Both the position numbers and the translations under genes were made by a program. Source: Physella acuta (Eukaryota > Mollusca > Gastropoda > Physidae). From it: a DNA stretch of 64,000 bases. The notes beneath the pieces are model-generated. The model saw only the letters and a list, made by a program, of their open reading frames with translations. It searched no databases and was not told the origin of the DNA. This document shows positions 26,890-40,616 of the stretch, in pieces. Where the stretch lies: NCBI RefSeq assembly GCF_028476545.1, contig NW_026731638.1, forward strand, positions 580,001 to 644,000, in the 5' to 3' direction. The number at the start of each line of letters is the position of its first letter. Within the stretch, counting starts at the first letter, position 1.

Positions 26890-29013
26890 TTAATATGTCG
26901 GCACAGTAGATTGGCATGTAGGACACACATGTAGAGCAGCGTTTGTTTGTGTTGTTGTTAGATATGGCTGGACGTGGTACTGTGAGGTTGTTTGACGTCC
27001 AGGGTACAGACTTGTGTAGGATGGCGGGTCATAATGAGGCACGGTCATGCTGGTCCGTGTATCTCTTTGATTCAGGTTGGACGTATTATGATCTGGACAA
27101 AAGGATGCGTGTAGGTGAGATGGTGCGTGATAATCACGCACGGTCATGCTGGTCCGTGTATCTCTTTGATTCAGGTTGGACGTATTATGATCTGGACAAA
27201 AGGATGCGTGTAGGTGAGATGGTGCGTGATAATCACGCACGGTCATGCTGGTCCGTGTATCTCTTTGATTCAGGTTGGACGTATTATGATCTGGACAAAA
27301 GGATGCGTGTAGGTGAGATGGTGCGTGATAATCACGCACGGTCATGCTGGCCCGTGTATCTCTTTGATTCAGGTTGGACGTTTGATGAACTGGACGAACG
27401 GATGAGTCTAGGCAAGATGGTGTGTGATGATACGAAGTATTCGAGACGCTCGGAATCGAACCAGGTACTGAAGCCGTGTTGGAGTTATTAATAACCTGAC
27501 CTCTCTTATTCAAATTTGACGAAGTGTTAGCAGGACGAACGGATTTGTTTCGACTAGACTTTGTGTGTCGAGCTGGGGTATTCGAGGTGATCGGACGAAA
27601 ACTTGGAATGTGAACTGTGTTTGAGTTAGTCATGACATGATTCTCTGTTTGATGCGAAGGTACTGGTACAGTGAAGATGGAGTCACGGTTATTCAAGGTG
27701 TGTGAATTAGATCTTTCAGACCTCGTTCTTTTGAGTCGGATATGTTTGCGACAGGCACATGCTATTATTATTGCTAAAATGGGCAGCCCTACTCCCAATG
27801 GGATAATGAATTTTAGGAGAAAAGATGGATCGCTTGGTTCCACTGTGGAAAAATGTAAAACATTTGTTATACTTATAAAACTCTTTTATCTAACTGTATA
27901 TATAAGTGTTAGTATTATTCCCGATTTGTGACGTATTTCGTTAGTTATTTTTAAATCACATCTAGCTTTAAATATTTCAATTTTAAAAACAAAATTTTCT
28001 TCAAGTCTCAAAAACCTCGCATTTCTTCCTATAATGCGAAGTAAATAATATATTGCATATTCAATTAATATTTTAAAATGTTATCATTTTGCAAATACGT
28101 TTGCTGGATACAATCTGGATAATCTCTTCAGTATATTTTTATTACAATATCTTAACACAACCTACTTGGCTTCTATGCAAGCATTGGAAACAAACTTACC
28201 TCCAAATGAAAAACTGCATACAACACTTTCAAAGAATGATTGTTGATCAAAGCCATACAAGCATGTTACATGTTGCATGTCTTTTGTTAGGCGTTCTATA
28301 TTCAGGGTGATGGACATATCAGCAGAACGGTAATAACTGTTGTAATCTTTAACTCGAAGTAACGCCTGAAAGTTGCCTGAAAATATCAAGTTTTCTTTTT
28401 AGGTTATAAGCACCTATTTATATACAGACATATAGTCACACAGACAGACGCACAAACACACACAGAAATACAAACGCAGGCACTAACGCATACGGTCACA
28501 TAGACACACACACGGACACAAAGCACACTGATAGTTATACACAAACACACAGACACACACCCACACGCATGCAAACACATACTGACATTTACTGTAACAC
28601 CCAAACTCAAACGCACGAACACATACGAGCATGCTCACACACACACACAGGCACACAGACCAACACACAGTCAGATAAACATCCGTTGCAATATATTTTT
28701 AACGTGTAACAATTGCACATTGCAAAACTGAATTGTTTAATTTAGGAATCTTATTTCGAAAGTTAGCATAAGCACATCACACAATCTTACTCCGATCGTA
28801 GTTTACTTGGCAAGTATATGATTTATCGCAATCGGCAATGTTTATTGTTGTTCCATTCAATGTTATCAAGTTCCATCGAATGCTCGAAAAGAATACTTTG
28901 TTTAGATCCATTTCACACAAAAATGGGTCTCCTTCTTTTACATAAAACGTCCTTGCTTGACACAAAAGTACTGGGAAAAAATATTTCTTTGGTAGCGTTT
29001 ACAAAAAACAAAA

Positions 29014-29107
<94 letters not shown>

Positions 29108-29244
29108 TTCTTTTAATTACACCCCGAATGGAGAAAGAAGTATTCTATAACTACTATTTAATCTTAGAATAAATATTATGCAATAAAATAGCAATTATTA
29201 CCAATGCAGCTATGTAGCCATACATAGAAAACACTATGCTTCAT
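26890..29244 (-). CDS. R4: intact Ig-like single-pass membrane receptor
   Basis: Minus-strand exons: leader 29202-29244 (MKHSVFYVWLHSCI), Ig part 1 28791-28970, Ig part 2 28200-28376, membrane/tail 26890-27842; 1353 nt, 450 residues, no internal stop. Residues about 15-75: FYVKEGDPFLC, RWNLITLNGTT, IADC, YTC. Part 2: NFQALLRVKDYNSYYRSADM, HVTCLYGF and a further Cys. The Cys-Trp-Cys spacing fits one V-like Ig fold, an inference. Stalk VEPSDPS, membrane segment (FIIPLGVGLPILAIIIACAC), then basic RKHIRLKRTR. The tail has SIFTV, three full 33-residue repeats, DPPSYTSLYP (PPxY overlapping YTSL), RQTTS and C-terminal HVCPTCQSTVPTY. PPxY motifs usually bind WW domains such as those of Nedd4-type ligases; YxxL motifs usually serve sorting or tyrosine signalling. 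Promoter and triplicated first exon lie upstream. Expression untested. Confidence 0.85.
27040..27402 (-). repeat. 99-bp coding repeat in the R4 tail
   Basis: Three complete 99-bp units (27040, 27139 and 27238 onward) and a partial fourth encode a 33-residue unit beginning DYHAPSHLHASFCPDHNTSN on the minus strand. The units are almost identical, so the expansion is young. R2 has only one such unit. Each junction carries the palindrome GTGCGTGATAATCACGCAC. Confidence 0.9.
29018..29106. repeat. TA microsatellite in R4 intron 1
   Basis: TA run at the place of R2's TA/TG run. Confidence 0.95.
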
Positions 29245-30889
29245 GACTGATACCTTGATTAAAGTGGTGAATTACTGAAAGAAGATTGATCATTATGTAT
29301 AACCATCTTGTGGAGACGATAAATAGAACTAAATAGTCGCACCTATCACGTTTTATTTGCTTGAAGTGTGATCTCGGTAAATTGAGTTAATTTTTATTTA
29401 ACAGTTTAACTAACAAAAGTCACTCAAACACTTAATTTATATATGAACTATACTCGGTTTAAAATGTTACAACTGACGTCTAGGTATCTAGCTATGTGAA
29501 TGTATGTTTATTAATAAACATTTTTTCAAAATATTCTTTATAGTCTGTTTTATATGTAAAAAAACTAAAGGCTTGTAAAGGCTCGATTGTGAAGTCATTA
29601 TTACAAAATCTTTACAACGACAACAAGTTACTATGGATATGAATTATATTCTTAAATTCTTTGTCTTTAATCTTTTCAAGAAAATATATAATCACAACGG
29701 TTCCAGGGGCAATTGTGCTGTTACTAAACCTATTGAACCGTCGTTTAGGTCAGCCAATCGTGAGAGCGTTTACAAGACAAACGTGTAGGTCTAGTTCGAT
29801 ACGTTTTATTGTACTTCTATTTTTCTGTGTTATTTCTCTGTGTGTTGTGTTTTGTTAATCAGAAAATATTTTGTACTTAATGGTTAAACAATTAAAGCGG
29901 GTGTGTGTGATCTCATCTACATTTTTCGAATATTCTTATATAACCTTATGGGGGGGGGGTGGCAACTAAGGATATAGATATAATATTTAATCAATTTCTA
30001 AATACTTAAACTTTTAAAAATAAAATATAATCTCGTAGGTACAATTGCACACAATTGAACAGCAAACACAGACTTGCGTACAAAATTGCAAAACTATATT
30101 TTTCCGACTCAGGGAAGTGTAAAACGTCGATCTTTGTGAAAATCTCGATTTCGAATTTTTGCATGATTACAATACTTCCTCTATACTTCGTATACGAGAA
30201 AGTAAAAAAAAGAGAGAAAAATATGTGTTACCGTTCATAGAATCAAAATATGTTTTATCAAGATATATATGGAGACACGTTTTCAAGTATTTAAATATGA
30301 GATATAAAAGATTCCCTAGCATCTACACTGTATTTGATTCGATTTTTATAGATGTGTAAACAATTTTAATGTAGAAAATCGCAGTCTGCCAATTTGTGAT
30401 CTCAATTTTAAACAAAAAAATAATTTTCACAGAATTGATGTTTGGGTTGTTATGTTTGTTTATTTTCTTTATTAAGTATAATCACGCCTCTTTGTGACTA
30501 GCCGTTTTTTTTTAACTGTGTAAAAATCCGTACTTGTGTTTGCATTTATGTTTTGTGTCTCATTTTTATTTTCTAATTGTTTTTTAAAATTGTGTGCACG
30601 ATAAATCAAGCGTTGTGAAAGTAAACTACACCAAAATACAACACAATAGTACATGATAGAAAACTACAGTATTTACGACCGACTACACATATTAATAAAA
30701 AGCAACTAAGGGTTCTATCGCTAAAATAAAATGTTGAAAATTAAATTTTAGGGTGAATTCATAATGTCATTTTTATTGTACAACTATTAAAACACTGATA
30801 AAAGCTAGATTTTCGTATGAATATAAACAAGTCACAAAATAAAACTTAATTTTAAAACTGTCTTTTATTTTAACATGAAGATGACTTAC

Positions 30890-31252
30890 GTGTATCTATC
30901 CCGAATATCCCGACTATCCCGACTCTCTGAACTACACAGCTTTCCGCAAGGTTTGCTGTTACGATCTTGCAAGCACACAACAACTGTCTTTTGCTTTAAC
31001 ATGAAAATGACTTACATCTATCTATCCCGAATATCCCGACTATCCCGACTCTCTGAACTACACAGCTTTCCGCAAGGTTTGCTGTTACGATCTTGCAAGT
31101 AAAGATCAGCACACAACAACTGTCTTTTGCTTTAACATGAAAATGACTTACATCTATCTATCCCGAATATCCTGACTATCCCGACTCTCTGAACTACACA
31201 GTTTTCCGCAAGGTTTGCTGTTACGATCTTGCAAGTAAAGATCAGCACAACT
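30890..31252 (-). other. non-coding first exon of R4, three tandem copies
   Basis: Three copies of about 125-135 bp. Minus-strand donors follow CGGGATAGATACAC or CGGGATAGATAGAT and read GTAAGTCAT; donors are at 30890, 31016 and 31152. R2 has two copies of the same block. No reading frame of note. I infer alternative or duplicated 5' untranslated exons spliced to the leader exon 1.7 kb downstream. Confidence 0.5.
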
Positions 31253-31258
31253 GTGTGG

Positions 31259-31315
31259 CGTCTATATTCTATAATTAAACCAGGCTAACTAGTCTAACGG
31301 TCACGGTTTAATGAA
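31259..31315 (-). promoter_or_regulatory. core promoter of R4
   Basis: Minus strand: AACCGTGACCGTTAGACTAG, then CCTGGTTTAATTATAGAATA, then TAGACG. Nearly the same as upstream of R6 (ACCGTCAGACTCGTTTGGCT, GGTTTATTTATAG) and R2. The conserved order between copies that otherwise differ supports function. Confidence 0.55.
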
Positions 31316-31319
31316 TACC

Positions 31320-31640
31320 ACGGAGTCGCGTGTAGTGATGTAATGATCGTTTGTAGAGATGTAAGGGTAGTGTGTAGTGATGTAAGGGTAGTTTTAAGTG
31401 TTGTAAGGGTCGTTTGTTTATCGTTTGGGTAACTTGTAGTGATGAAATGGTAGTACGTAGTGATGTAATGGTTGCTTGTAGGGATGTAAGGGTAGTGTTT
31501 AGTGATGTAAGGGTAGTTTTAAGTGTTGTAAGGGTCGTTTGTAGTGATGTAAACGCTGCTTGTACGGATGTAAGTTCGTAAGTAGTGTTGTAATTGTCGT
31601 TTGTAGTAATGTAAGAATAATTTGTTAGCGTCTAATGGGT
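31320..31640. repeat. degenerate 20-bp repeats upstream of the R4 promoter
   Basis: More than ten imperfect units built on GTAGTGATGTAAGGGTAGTG with interspersed GTTGTAAGGGTCGTTTGT, matching the array upstream of R2. Confidence 0.6.
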
Positions 31641-32046
31641 TGCAAAATTGTATATAGACGTTGCAAGTGGTTAGGCGAAATATAAGAATTGATTTTAGGT
31701 ATGTATGTGTCGTCTGTTGTTGATAATGTTATGTAAGTTAGTAATGTAGCACTATGCCTAAAGCTGATATATTCTATATTGTAATAAAATATGCATTGGA
31801 TATTTTATTATACGATGTTTTTTATGAATATATTCCTTGAATTCTTCTGTTATTAATATACATATGTATGTAGATATTATTACTATTTTCCTATAATAGG
31901 AATATATATTTCAATCCTAATACACAGAGAATCTCAATATTTAGCAACTTTTAAAGCTATGTAATAATGATTACGCTTTTCTATGTTTAAGCAGTTGATT
32001 TTCAACATTTAGCAAACCTTTTTTTTTTTTACATTTTAATGTAAGT

Positions 32047-32312
32047 ATGGGACGGAGTGGTCTAGTGGTAGAGAGCTGGACTGCTAACTCGTAAGTCTCG
32101 AGTTCGAATCCGGGTTCAAGTCAGTAGACCATCCCTGATTCCACCCTACTCTGATGGGTACCTAACTCACGTTAGGGAGAGTAAAGGCGGTTGGGCATAG
32201 CGCTGACCACACTATCTCTTCACTATCTCTTCATATGCCGAGGTCACAGAAACAAATGAACTCTACTTCACTTGCCCCATAGACCGTCAGGTTTGAAATG
32301 GAATCTTTTTTT
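32047..32312 (+). mobile_element. tRNA-derived SINE, full-length copy
   Basis: Begins GGGACGGAGTGGTCTAGTGG (box A type) and has GAGTTCGAATCCGGGTTCAA (box B type) some 50 bp on, then a conserved body with GATGGGTACCTAACTCACG and GCCGAGGTCACAGAAACAA, ending in a T-rich tail. Other copies of the same family are at 40617-40855, 47095-47205 and, inverted, 57862-58015. Confidence 0.85.
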
Positions 32313-33944
32313 TTTACTTAACAAGCTTAGATCCATATCCTAAAATAGTAATATAAAAAAAAATAATTAAAGAAAATAATAGTGTGAACATTTTTATTTT
32401 CAATTAAATAATCTTAAAAAACTACATATTTTTATTATTAAAGCTGTATGTTTAATTAAGACTAATACATGTTACTTTTACTTTTCAAAATGTAGATGTC
32501 TAATAATACTCTTAATTCTGCAACAACTTAAAAAAAAGTTCGGGTTAAGCACTAATTGAAGGGAATAATTTTGAGGTTGACAAAGTTGTGGTTTACCGTA
32601 TGTTAGAATGTATTTAAGAAACTTCCTAGAGTGCCCCATAATTTCCTACATACCCATTATGGTGTCTAAATGAAATATTTTTTTATGTGATTCGAAAGCT
32701 AAGCATATTATAATTTAATATAACTAATAATGTATATACAAGAAAAGAGATTTGGTCATTATACAATTCAACATTGAACATTTTATTGTAAATATTTTCA
32801 TGTAAATCTACGAAATGAAAGCTCAAAATATATACACATTGTCTTAAAATAGCATTTCAAAAACTTCGTGCAAGACTTTAAAATGTTCTTGGATATTGCC
32901 TTCGATGTCTTACATTCTTAATAATATTCGACCAAACAGCTTTCAAAATAAAAATAAACTTAGCCTGCGACGCGACAATAGAACAAATGAAATGTAACAT
33001 AAGGGATTTACTAAAACAGAACTTGGTAGCATAATTGGAATGTATACACACCAGATTTAACAATCTGGTATAATGTTAAAAAGCACATTATAGAAAACCC
33101 AGTCCAATGCATGGTTCACTGGATAAATACTTTGAATACAACATTAACAATGTACTTAAATGTATAAGACACAGGATTCTTATATTATACACATTAGAAA
33201 GCACCGTCTGTAAAAAAACAATGATAAAAATGTATTTTAGTACAATGCTTATTAGCACTATAAACTTAGATCATAGAAAATCCTTCCTATGTGCACATTT
33301 GTGTCATCATTTATTTTTGTTTAAATTATAGTAATAGCAAGACCCTAGAAAGATTTATATGCACTTGTTAACTTTTCAGTAATAATATGTAGGTGTTTTA
33401 GTGTCGACTTTTCGATCCTGTGTTCAGCAATTATGTTTTAATGTATGTGTGTAATATTGTATCCATTTAAGAATAAGGTAGGTTGTGTAATGAATATTTC
33501 GAATATAGTTGTATTAATTTATGTCACATTTTTGACATAGCGTTAAGAGCAAAGATAAAAAACTAATGTATTGAATACTGTACAGGCCTGCATAGTGTAT
33601 CTGAGTGTGATTGTTTTCTTTTTTTATTGGTATTTGTATTAGCAAAACATGTTGTAGAGCACTCTGTATATTGCAATTTATTAGTATTCAATTTATTTTA
33701 CATTGTCTTTCTTCATTTAGTTCTGAATACATCATGTTTTGTCAGATTTGGATTCCCTCCACTAAAATACATCTGTGTTTGTATCCGATTGTTATTGCAA
33801 GGTCGCAAATGGTAACTGCCGTTAAGAACACGCATTATGTTTAACACTGTTTGTACCTGCTTTTGTATTACAGGGAATAGCCTTATCGAGTGACGTTGTT
33901 TTACGTAAGTTGACGCTTTGCCGTGACGTTGTGTGACGAATAGG
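32313..33944. other. 3' flank of the R5 tail exon, no gene seen
   Basis: No coding region recognised. From about 32770 to 33900 the sequence aligns with 50090-50744 and 51417-51640 next to R6, marking a segmental duplication. At 33700 it shows the empty site of the insertion found at 50745-51416. Confidence 0.6.
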
Positions 33945-34552
33945 TTAAACAGAACTGAAAAGGCTAGAATATGATGGTGGATAATCGTCAGACATCCGAA
34001 GGTTATTCTGCTGACCTCTTTCGTTCAAGTTGGAGTTTCGATGTGACGTTGTGTGACGTGAGTTGATGCTTTGCCGTGACGTTGTGTGACGTGTATTAAC
34101 GCTTTGCCGTGACGTTGTGTGACGAATAGGTAAAACAGAACGGAAAAGGCTAGAATATGATGGTGGATAATCGTCAGACATTCGTAAGTTATTCTGTTGA
34201 CCTCTTTCGTTCAAGTTGGAGTTTCGATGTGACGTTGTGTTACGAAGAGGGATGTTTGAGGTGAGGGGAGGTGTACTGAAAGAGGTAGTCGACTGAGACA
34301 ATATGGACTCAGTCTGTGTTTCTGTATGATGCAGATTCGAAGATTGCTCAACCGTGAAGATAGTGTTCGTGTCTTGGTTACGCATGGTGCGAGTATGTGC
34401 TTTTCTAGCATTTTCTTTTCGTAGTTGACAAATGAACAAAAAGGCAACCCTAATTACTAACAAGAGTGTCAACCCTCCTACCAAACCTATGACTATAACA
34501 ATTATTATTGAGCTATCAAAATCTGTTTTTTCCGGAGAATATGTTGGTGGCA
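33945..34552 (-). CDS. R5 3' part: orphan membrane/tail exon
   Basis: One open exon (202 codons with stop) after a good acceptor (TTTTCACAG). It encodes a stalk VPPTYSPEK, a membrane segment (SIIIVIVIGLVGGLTLLLVI), a basic stop-transfer stretch, TNTIFTVEQ, and two copies of a segment with RMSDDYPPSYSSLF, 186 bp apart, joined by HTTSRQS repeats. Closest in the window is the R6 tail (same TIFTVEQ, HHTETQTES and PPSYSSLF). The intron upstream matches R6's for about 220 bp and then stops; no Ig exons follow until 41241, whose own membrane exon is a stump. Either this exon is spliced onto the Ig exons at 41241-45176 (in frame, 332 residues) or it is a remnant that lost its front. The frame being open over 600 bp favours use, or recent loss. 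Confidence 0.6.
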
Positions 34553-34923
34553 CTGTGAAAAAAAATACATTATGTGTTATTAGAAAATTCTAATTAATTT
34601 ATATACATTCAGTTAATGCTAATATTAAACAGTTTGTTAGAGTTATTAACTACAGTTTATTTATAAATATAGTTTCTTTTTCTACCTTGGGTCACATAAA
34701 GTTATTTCATACTATGCACAACGAAACATTAAACTAACTGACTCTTTAGAAACTGATTATTAACATTCTAGATATAGGTAAAGCTAGATCTAGATCTAGA
34801 TGTAAAATACGGCTTACTTAGGCTTAAGTCTAGTTTTTTCTAGATCTAGAATCTAGATACATAAATCCCTTGTATTCTCGAATTAGATCATCAGTAAAGC
34901 TAAAAAACAAAGATTTATATCGA

Positions 34924-36960
34924 ACTAGCGTACCCGACTCACGCGCGTTGCCGCGGGGATAGAATAAAGTTTGACGAAATATATTAGAAGGATTTCACCA
35001 ACGCGTTACCAATCATATGTTCTTAGACGCGTGACTTTCTTTTCTAAAAATGAGTTATTTAAATGTAAACAATGCCTGCGCTTGGATCATAAATATCAGG
35101 ACACGTGTTTACCTACACTACCGCATTAAAACCTTGAGTGTACATTAATCACTCACCGAAATAATATGGTACACTTCGGTGACCGCCCATGTGTCAGAGA
35201 CGTGAGGGGCGCTCTCATGAGCCCTCACCCCCCAATTACACCACCCATGGCTCCTTAAAATTAACAGGCGCCATCGTGCCAAATAGCATCCTGTCAACAA
35301 TGATGCAGATTGCGTCATTCGTTAAAGTGACACAAATGAACAGGATTTGTTATTTAACACGTAAAAAATTATTTGACGTGTTTTAAACATCAGTGTGTAG
35401 GAGTCGGTGTGGTCGAGTTACTAAACTGAAAAGTCTCGAGTTCGAACCCTCGGGCAGATGAGGCTCGTTAGCTGGGGACAACCACTTTTCTAGGAGAGAC
35501 AACTCCAAAACTTAAACAACTGCTGCCTTGTAGTTTGTTCTTGGTTGGACAAAGGCTATGGAAGCAAATCCAAAAAGAAAAGCAGGCTGAAATCGGAGTC
35601 AATGGCCTCAATGGCGCATAACCAGTTGACACGTAACGGTTAATTGTGTTGGAGGCGTGGTCGAGTCGGCAAAAAGCTCATGGTTGATAAATTCGAACAA
35701 AAGTCTCGAGTTCAAACCCACTGGCAGATAAATCTCGATCCCCTTCAACACTAATAATTCAGAACGAAGAAGAAAGAAGAAGAAACATCAGTGTGACTGA
35801 TGCAATATATTAACGTTACCAACGGTCTATTCTTAGATGCTCGATCTCAATTTCTGATTGGATTATTTAAAAATATATGCTAATTGCATCATTCGCAAAG
35901 TGACGAATATATTTGGATTTTCTATGAACAAAAAGAAACATCCCAGTTAATAATCTAACCTTGGTTAATTTTTCTGATTATTAAAATAAAACGTATTACA
36001 TGGCCCTCAGCGTCCCATGTGAGCCTTTGGGGGCAGAAACAGACATTTTAATTTGCAGCCTAATCGCACTCTACCTGGGCCACAGAGAACACGCCTGATT
36101 CAATTTAGTAAGCGTTTGTAACGCCCCATCCTATCCATTGTCTATCACACTGTTTAGACCGAACGTATTCACTTTAGCGCTCACGTGAAAAACCAGGGCG
36201 CCAAATCGCATCCTGCCGGGGTGCCACCCCTGCGAATTTGAAAATGTTTTAGCGGTGTCACGGCAATTCACTTTTATTATTTTTATATACGGTATATAGA
36301 GAAAAATCGCACCCTGCCGTGGCGTCGCCTTTGTAAAATTAAAAATTAATTTCTTGCATAACCCTTCCCCAAAGTGTTCTAATCAACTCCCCAAAGTTTG
36401 ACGGCGATTAGATGAACTGTGTAAATCTGCAATCGACTATTGTTTTTATATACCATATATAGAGAGAAAACAAATCGCGCCCTACCGGAGCGCCACCCCT
36501 GCGAATTTGAAAACGTATTTTAAGTAGAAACCTCCCCAGGAATATTCTTAACATCTTCCAAAAGTTTTATTGCGATCGTGTGAACGGTGTCACTGCAATT
36601 CACTTTTAGAATTTTTAGATACTGTATATAGAGGAAAATCGCACCCTCCCGTGGCGTCGCCCTTGCGAAATTAAAAATGACTTTTTACAGAACCCTTCCC
36701 TGAATTGCTCTAATCAACTTCCCAAAGTTTGACGATGGTTGGATTAACAGTGTGAATCTGCAGCCGACTCTTATTTTTTATAGACCGTATATAGAGAAAA
36801 AACAAATCGCGCCCTGCCGGGGCGCCTCCCCTGCGAATTTGAATTTTTTTCCCCGCAAAAACCTCCCCAGGAATATTCTTAACAATTTCCCCAAAGTTCG
36901 ACGGCGATGTGATAAGTGGTGTGGTAATGCATAAAAGACACACAAACACAAACACACACA
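34924..36960. repeat. composite repeat region with alternating GC-rich units
   Basis: Starts ACTAGCGTACCCGACTCACG, resembling the end of the element at about 42100-42660. From 36190 to 36910 there are five units headed by AATCGCRCCCTGCCG that alternate between two types (CCCCTGCGAATTTGAA and GTCGCCYTTGYRAAATT), about 160 bp per unit. Contains two tRNA-like pieces at 35400-35745. No coding potential seen. Confidence 0.45.
35404..35745 (+). mobile_element. second tRNA-derived SINE family, two pieces
   Basis: Piece one starts GTCGGTGTGGTCGAGTTAC with box-B-like GAGTTCGAACCC; piece two (from about 35648) has GGCGTGGTCGAGTCGGC and GAGTTCAAACCCACTGGCAG. Both promoter boxes are tRNA-like and the family differs from the SINE at 32047. 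Confidence 0.6.
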
Positions 36961-36973
36961 CACACATATATTG

Positions 36974-37062
<89 letters not shown>
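36950..37062. repeat. compound CA/TA/GA microsatellite
   Basis: Runs of CA, then TA, then GA dinucleotides. Confidence 0.95.
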
Positions 37063-37064
<2 letters not shown>

Positions 37065-37561
37065 TATTTAAGGACTAAAGTAGTTTTAAAAAAAACAATG
37101 TATCGTGATTTTATAATTGTTTTTTTTTTTAACTAATCAATTTTGGTTTGACCTAGATTCTAGATCAATAACTAAATCTATTACTTTTCCTTCCTTCAAC
37201 ATCTGATCTGTAGATGTAGAGTAATTTATTCTAGTGTTGGAACCAAATAAAAAAATAGCAAACGGAGGTATCGTTAAAGCTATAGCCAATAGAACATTTT
37301 GCTTTATAATGCTTAAATTTTTGAATGGGTAACAGATAATCTATGGAAGCCCTCATACTTGTAAAAAAAAAGGATCATGTGATGTCACTATAAGTAAAGC
37401 CATTGTTCTGAACTATTAAATTAATTAACGTCTTTATATAAATTTGTTATAAATTGTTTGGTAGAAAAGAACATTATTATCTACCCAAATAATTTTTTTC
37501 AGCTCTACACATAATGCAGATTCTTTCATGTAACTAAACATACAAACAAATGTGGAGTATG

Positions 37562-38088
<527 letters not shown>

Positions 38089-38267
38089 ACGCTTATTTAT
38101 TGACTTTAAAAAAAAACGTGTACATTCATGTATTTATAGCAGGTTCATAATCGTTTAAAATACTACTAAAGATACATAACCTAAAATATTTTTCAGGTTA
38201 GTCTAAACAGCAAATACAGCTACACCAAACTGCACGAGATGGATTGTTATGATCAAGTTCATTTTAC

Positions 38268-38425
38268 CAGTTATGTCAAAATTATAAATGTTTTAATGTC
38301 TTGAAGAGTGTAATGACAAGTTGATTTTAATGGTAATGTCAAAATTATAAAAGTTTTAATGTCATGAAGAGTATAATGACCAGGTGATGTCAAAATTATA
38401 AAAGTTTAATGTCATGAAAATTGTT
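38268..38425. repeat. three imperfect units of about 60-70 bp
   Basis: Core GTCAAAATTATAAAAGTTTT followed by AATGTCATGAAGAGT, three times. Confidence 0.6.
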
Positions 38426-39266
38426 ATGAAGAGCCTCGGGACATTTTGTTTAGGGTTCATTCTTTTTTTAAATTTATTAAATCAAAAACAAACTTGGAGG
38501 ATTTGGGAATTTATATTCAACAAAAAAATAATACAAACATCTACATATCAGCCTGTTATATGAACTTTAGTTAAAATGGTTTTCGACAGTTTCAATAATA
38601 ACGCAGAAGCAAGAATTTTCAAAATATTTCTTATAATTTAGTTGCCTTTATTATCAAACGATTTTAAATTTTTAAATTAGAAAACAGTTTCTTTAATGTA
38701 CACAAGAAAAAACTGTTATCCGTTGGAAAACGGTCTGCATGCTGTATCACGTAGCGCAACTCTCTCCGCTCAAATACATAGTTATTTTATCACACATTCC
38801 CCAAATACACATCACCAGCCGTCTATTTCAACCCTTTGAAAATATCCCAAATTCTAATACCCCATGCGACGCCCACTATCTCTATAATTAACATTTACGA
38901 AGAAAACTTGAAAACGCATCGCAGCCGTATTTTCGTGTCAACATGTCACTGTCATTAAGACACGTATCACAATCACGGTTACATTTTCACTTACTTTCAC
39001 TGACTTTTTTACATTGAATGTATATTACCAGGATTCTAACTGACCAACTGAGCGTTGGTTCGATCTTAGAAGAAATTAGTTTTACTTATTACATTTGTTC
39101 TATGAAATAATATATATAAACTACACTTTTCGTCGTATATTTTTGTATATAAAGTAATTAACTACATTGTACCTAGTTAAGTACTTTTCACTACGGTTTT
39201 TAATCTTTGTTTTAATTTATATCTACAAATATATTTTCTTAAATATACAAAACATTTTAACAGCCA

Positions 39267-40380
39267 TTTTTACTTTCTCGTATATACGAAGTATAGAGAA
39301 AGTATTGTAATCGTGCAAAAAAAAAAATCAACATTTTTGCAAATTTCGACATTTACACCTCCGTGCAATCTTGTCCATATGTGTGTGTTTATGTGTGTGT
39401 GTGTGTGTGTGTAAACACGATAACTTGAGTACCGATGATGAAATTACATATATAAGCATTATATCAAAATCGTAGATCCGTATCAACTTTTGAGAGATTT
39501 CCAATAACCGGAAGTGGAACTTTTTCTACTTTGAATTTTTCAAAAGCCTATAACTTGAGTACTATTTCAGAAAGATAAATAAAATTTCACATGTAAGTAA
39601 AAGATCTAATGTTCTGCCTTCTGTCAAATTTTGAGTAATTTCCGTTGACCAAAAGTAGTAATTTTCACTATTTCCGTTTTTAAAAAAAAAGTATGTGAAT
39701 TTATAAAGTACTAATAATATTCCACACTATTATACACATCTTTATTCGGAGTTCGCTTGATGCGCAATTCTTTTTTCTATGAGATTCTATTCTATTTTTA
39801 AAAGTTTAAGTATTTAAAATGGATTAAAAATCATAACTATATTCCGAGTTCCCATCCCCTGTTGTTTTATATAAGAATATTTGAGAAAGTTTAGGGTAGA
39901 TCACTCCCGGTTTAATTTTGAATTATTTTCAATATTTTAATAAAAAAGTAAAAAAAAAAGTGAGTCTTTTTCTTTCTCGTATATACAAAGTATAGAGAAA
40001 GACATGTAAACATAGTTTTGCAATCTTGTCCCTATGTCTGTGTGTGTTTCTGTACGTGTGTGAGTGTGTGTGTGTGTGTACATGTAAACGCGATAACCTG
40101 AGTACCTTTAAAGCTAGGTCAATGACATTTTTTATGTAAGTAATATATTAAAATCTTTGATTCTTATCAACTTTTGAGCGATTTCCGATAACCTGAAGTG
40201 TAACTTATTCTACTTTTATTTTTTTTAAAGCCTATAACTTGAGTACTGTTTTAGATAGATAAATTAAATTTCACACGTAAGTACAAGATGTAATTGCCTG
40301 CCTTCAGTCAAATTTTGAGTAATTTTTGTTGACAGTTAGTAGTATGTGAATTTATAAAGCACTAATAATATTCGCACTAT
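39267..40380 (+). mobile_element. two copies of the CTTTCTCG dispersed repeat
   Basis: Copies start at about 39272 and 39970 with ACTTTCTCGTATATACGAAG and TATAGAGAAAG, forming a terminal inverted hairpin, then a body with ACTTGAGTAC and GAGNGATTTCCGATAACCGGA. The first copy ends near 39910 in GAGAAAGTTTAGGGTAGATC. Non-coding, class unknown. Related copies: 59247-59890 and 60305-61075, and inverted 18905-19375 and 29890-30215. Confidence 0.75.
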
Positions 40381-40616
40381 TATACACATTTTTTGTTTTT
40401 TTTATATCTACAACACAAGAAATAAGTTTTAATTTTTTTTAAGAGATTTGTCAATGCAATGGTATTAGATACGAGTACATTGTTAGATATATTAAAGTTG
40501 TTAAATACTTTTAATTAAGCCAGTATAAAAACAGGAATAATAGTGTGACTGTGGATCCTGTTACGTGATACATTTTATTTTAATCTTGATTTTGTAAAAT
40601 AAAATAATTATTTGAT

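Noticed and set aside
26943-27491. 182-codon plus-strand frame with a repeated ARSCWSVYLFDSGW unit
   Set aside because: Antisense of the R4 tail repeat; the minus strand has the conserved motifs, splice sites and paralogs.
32047-32120. Possible true tRNA gene
   Set aside because: Boxes A and B are present but the cloverleaf is poor and the same head is joined to a repeated SINE body elsewhere.
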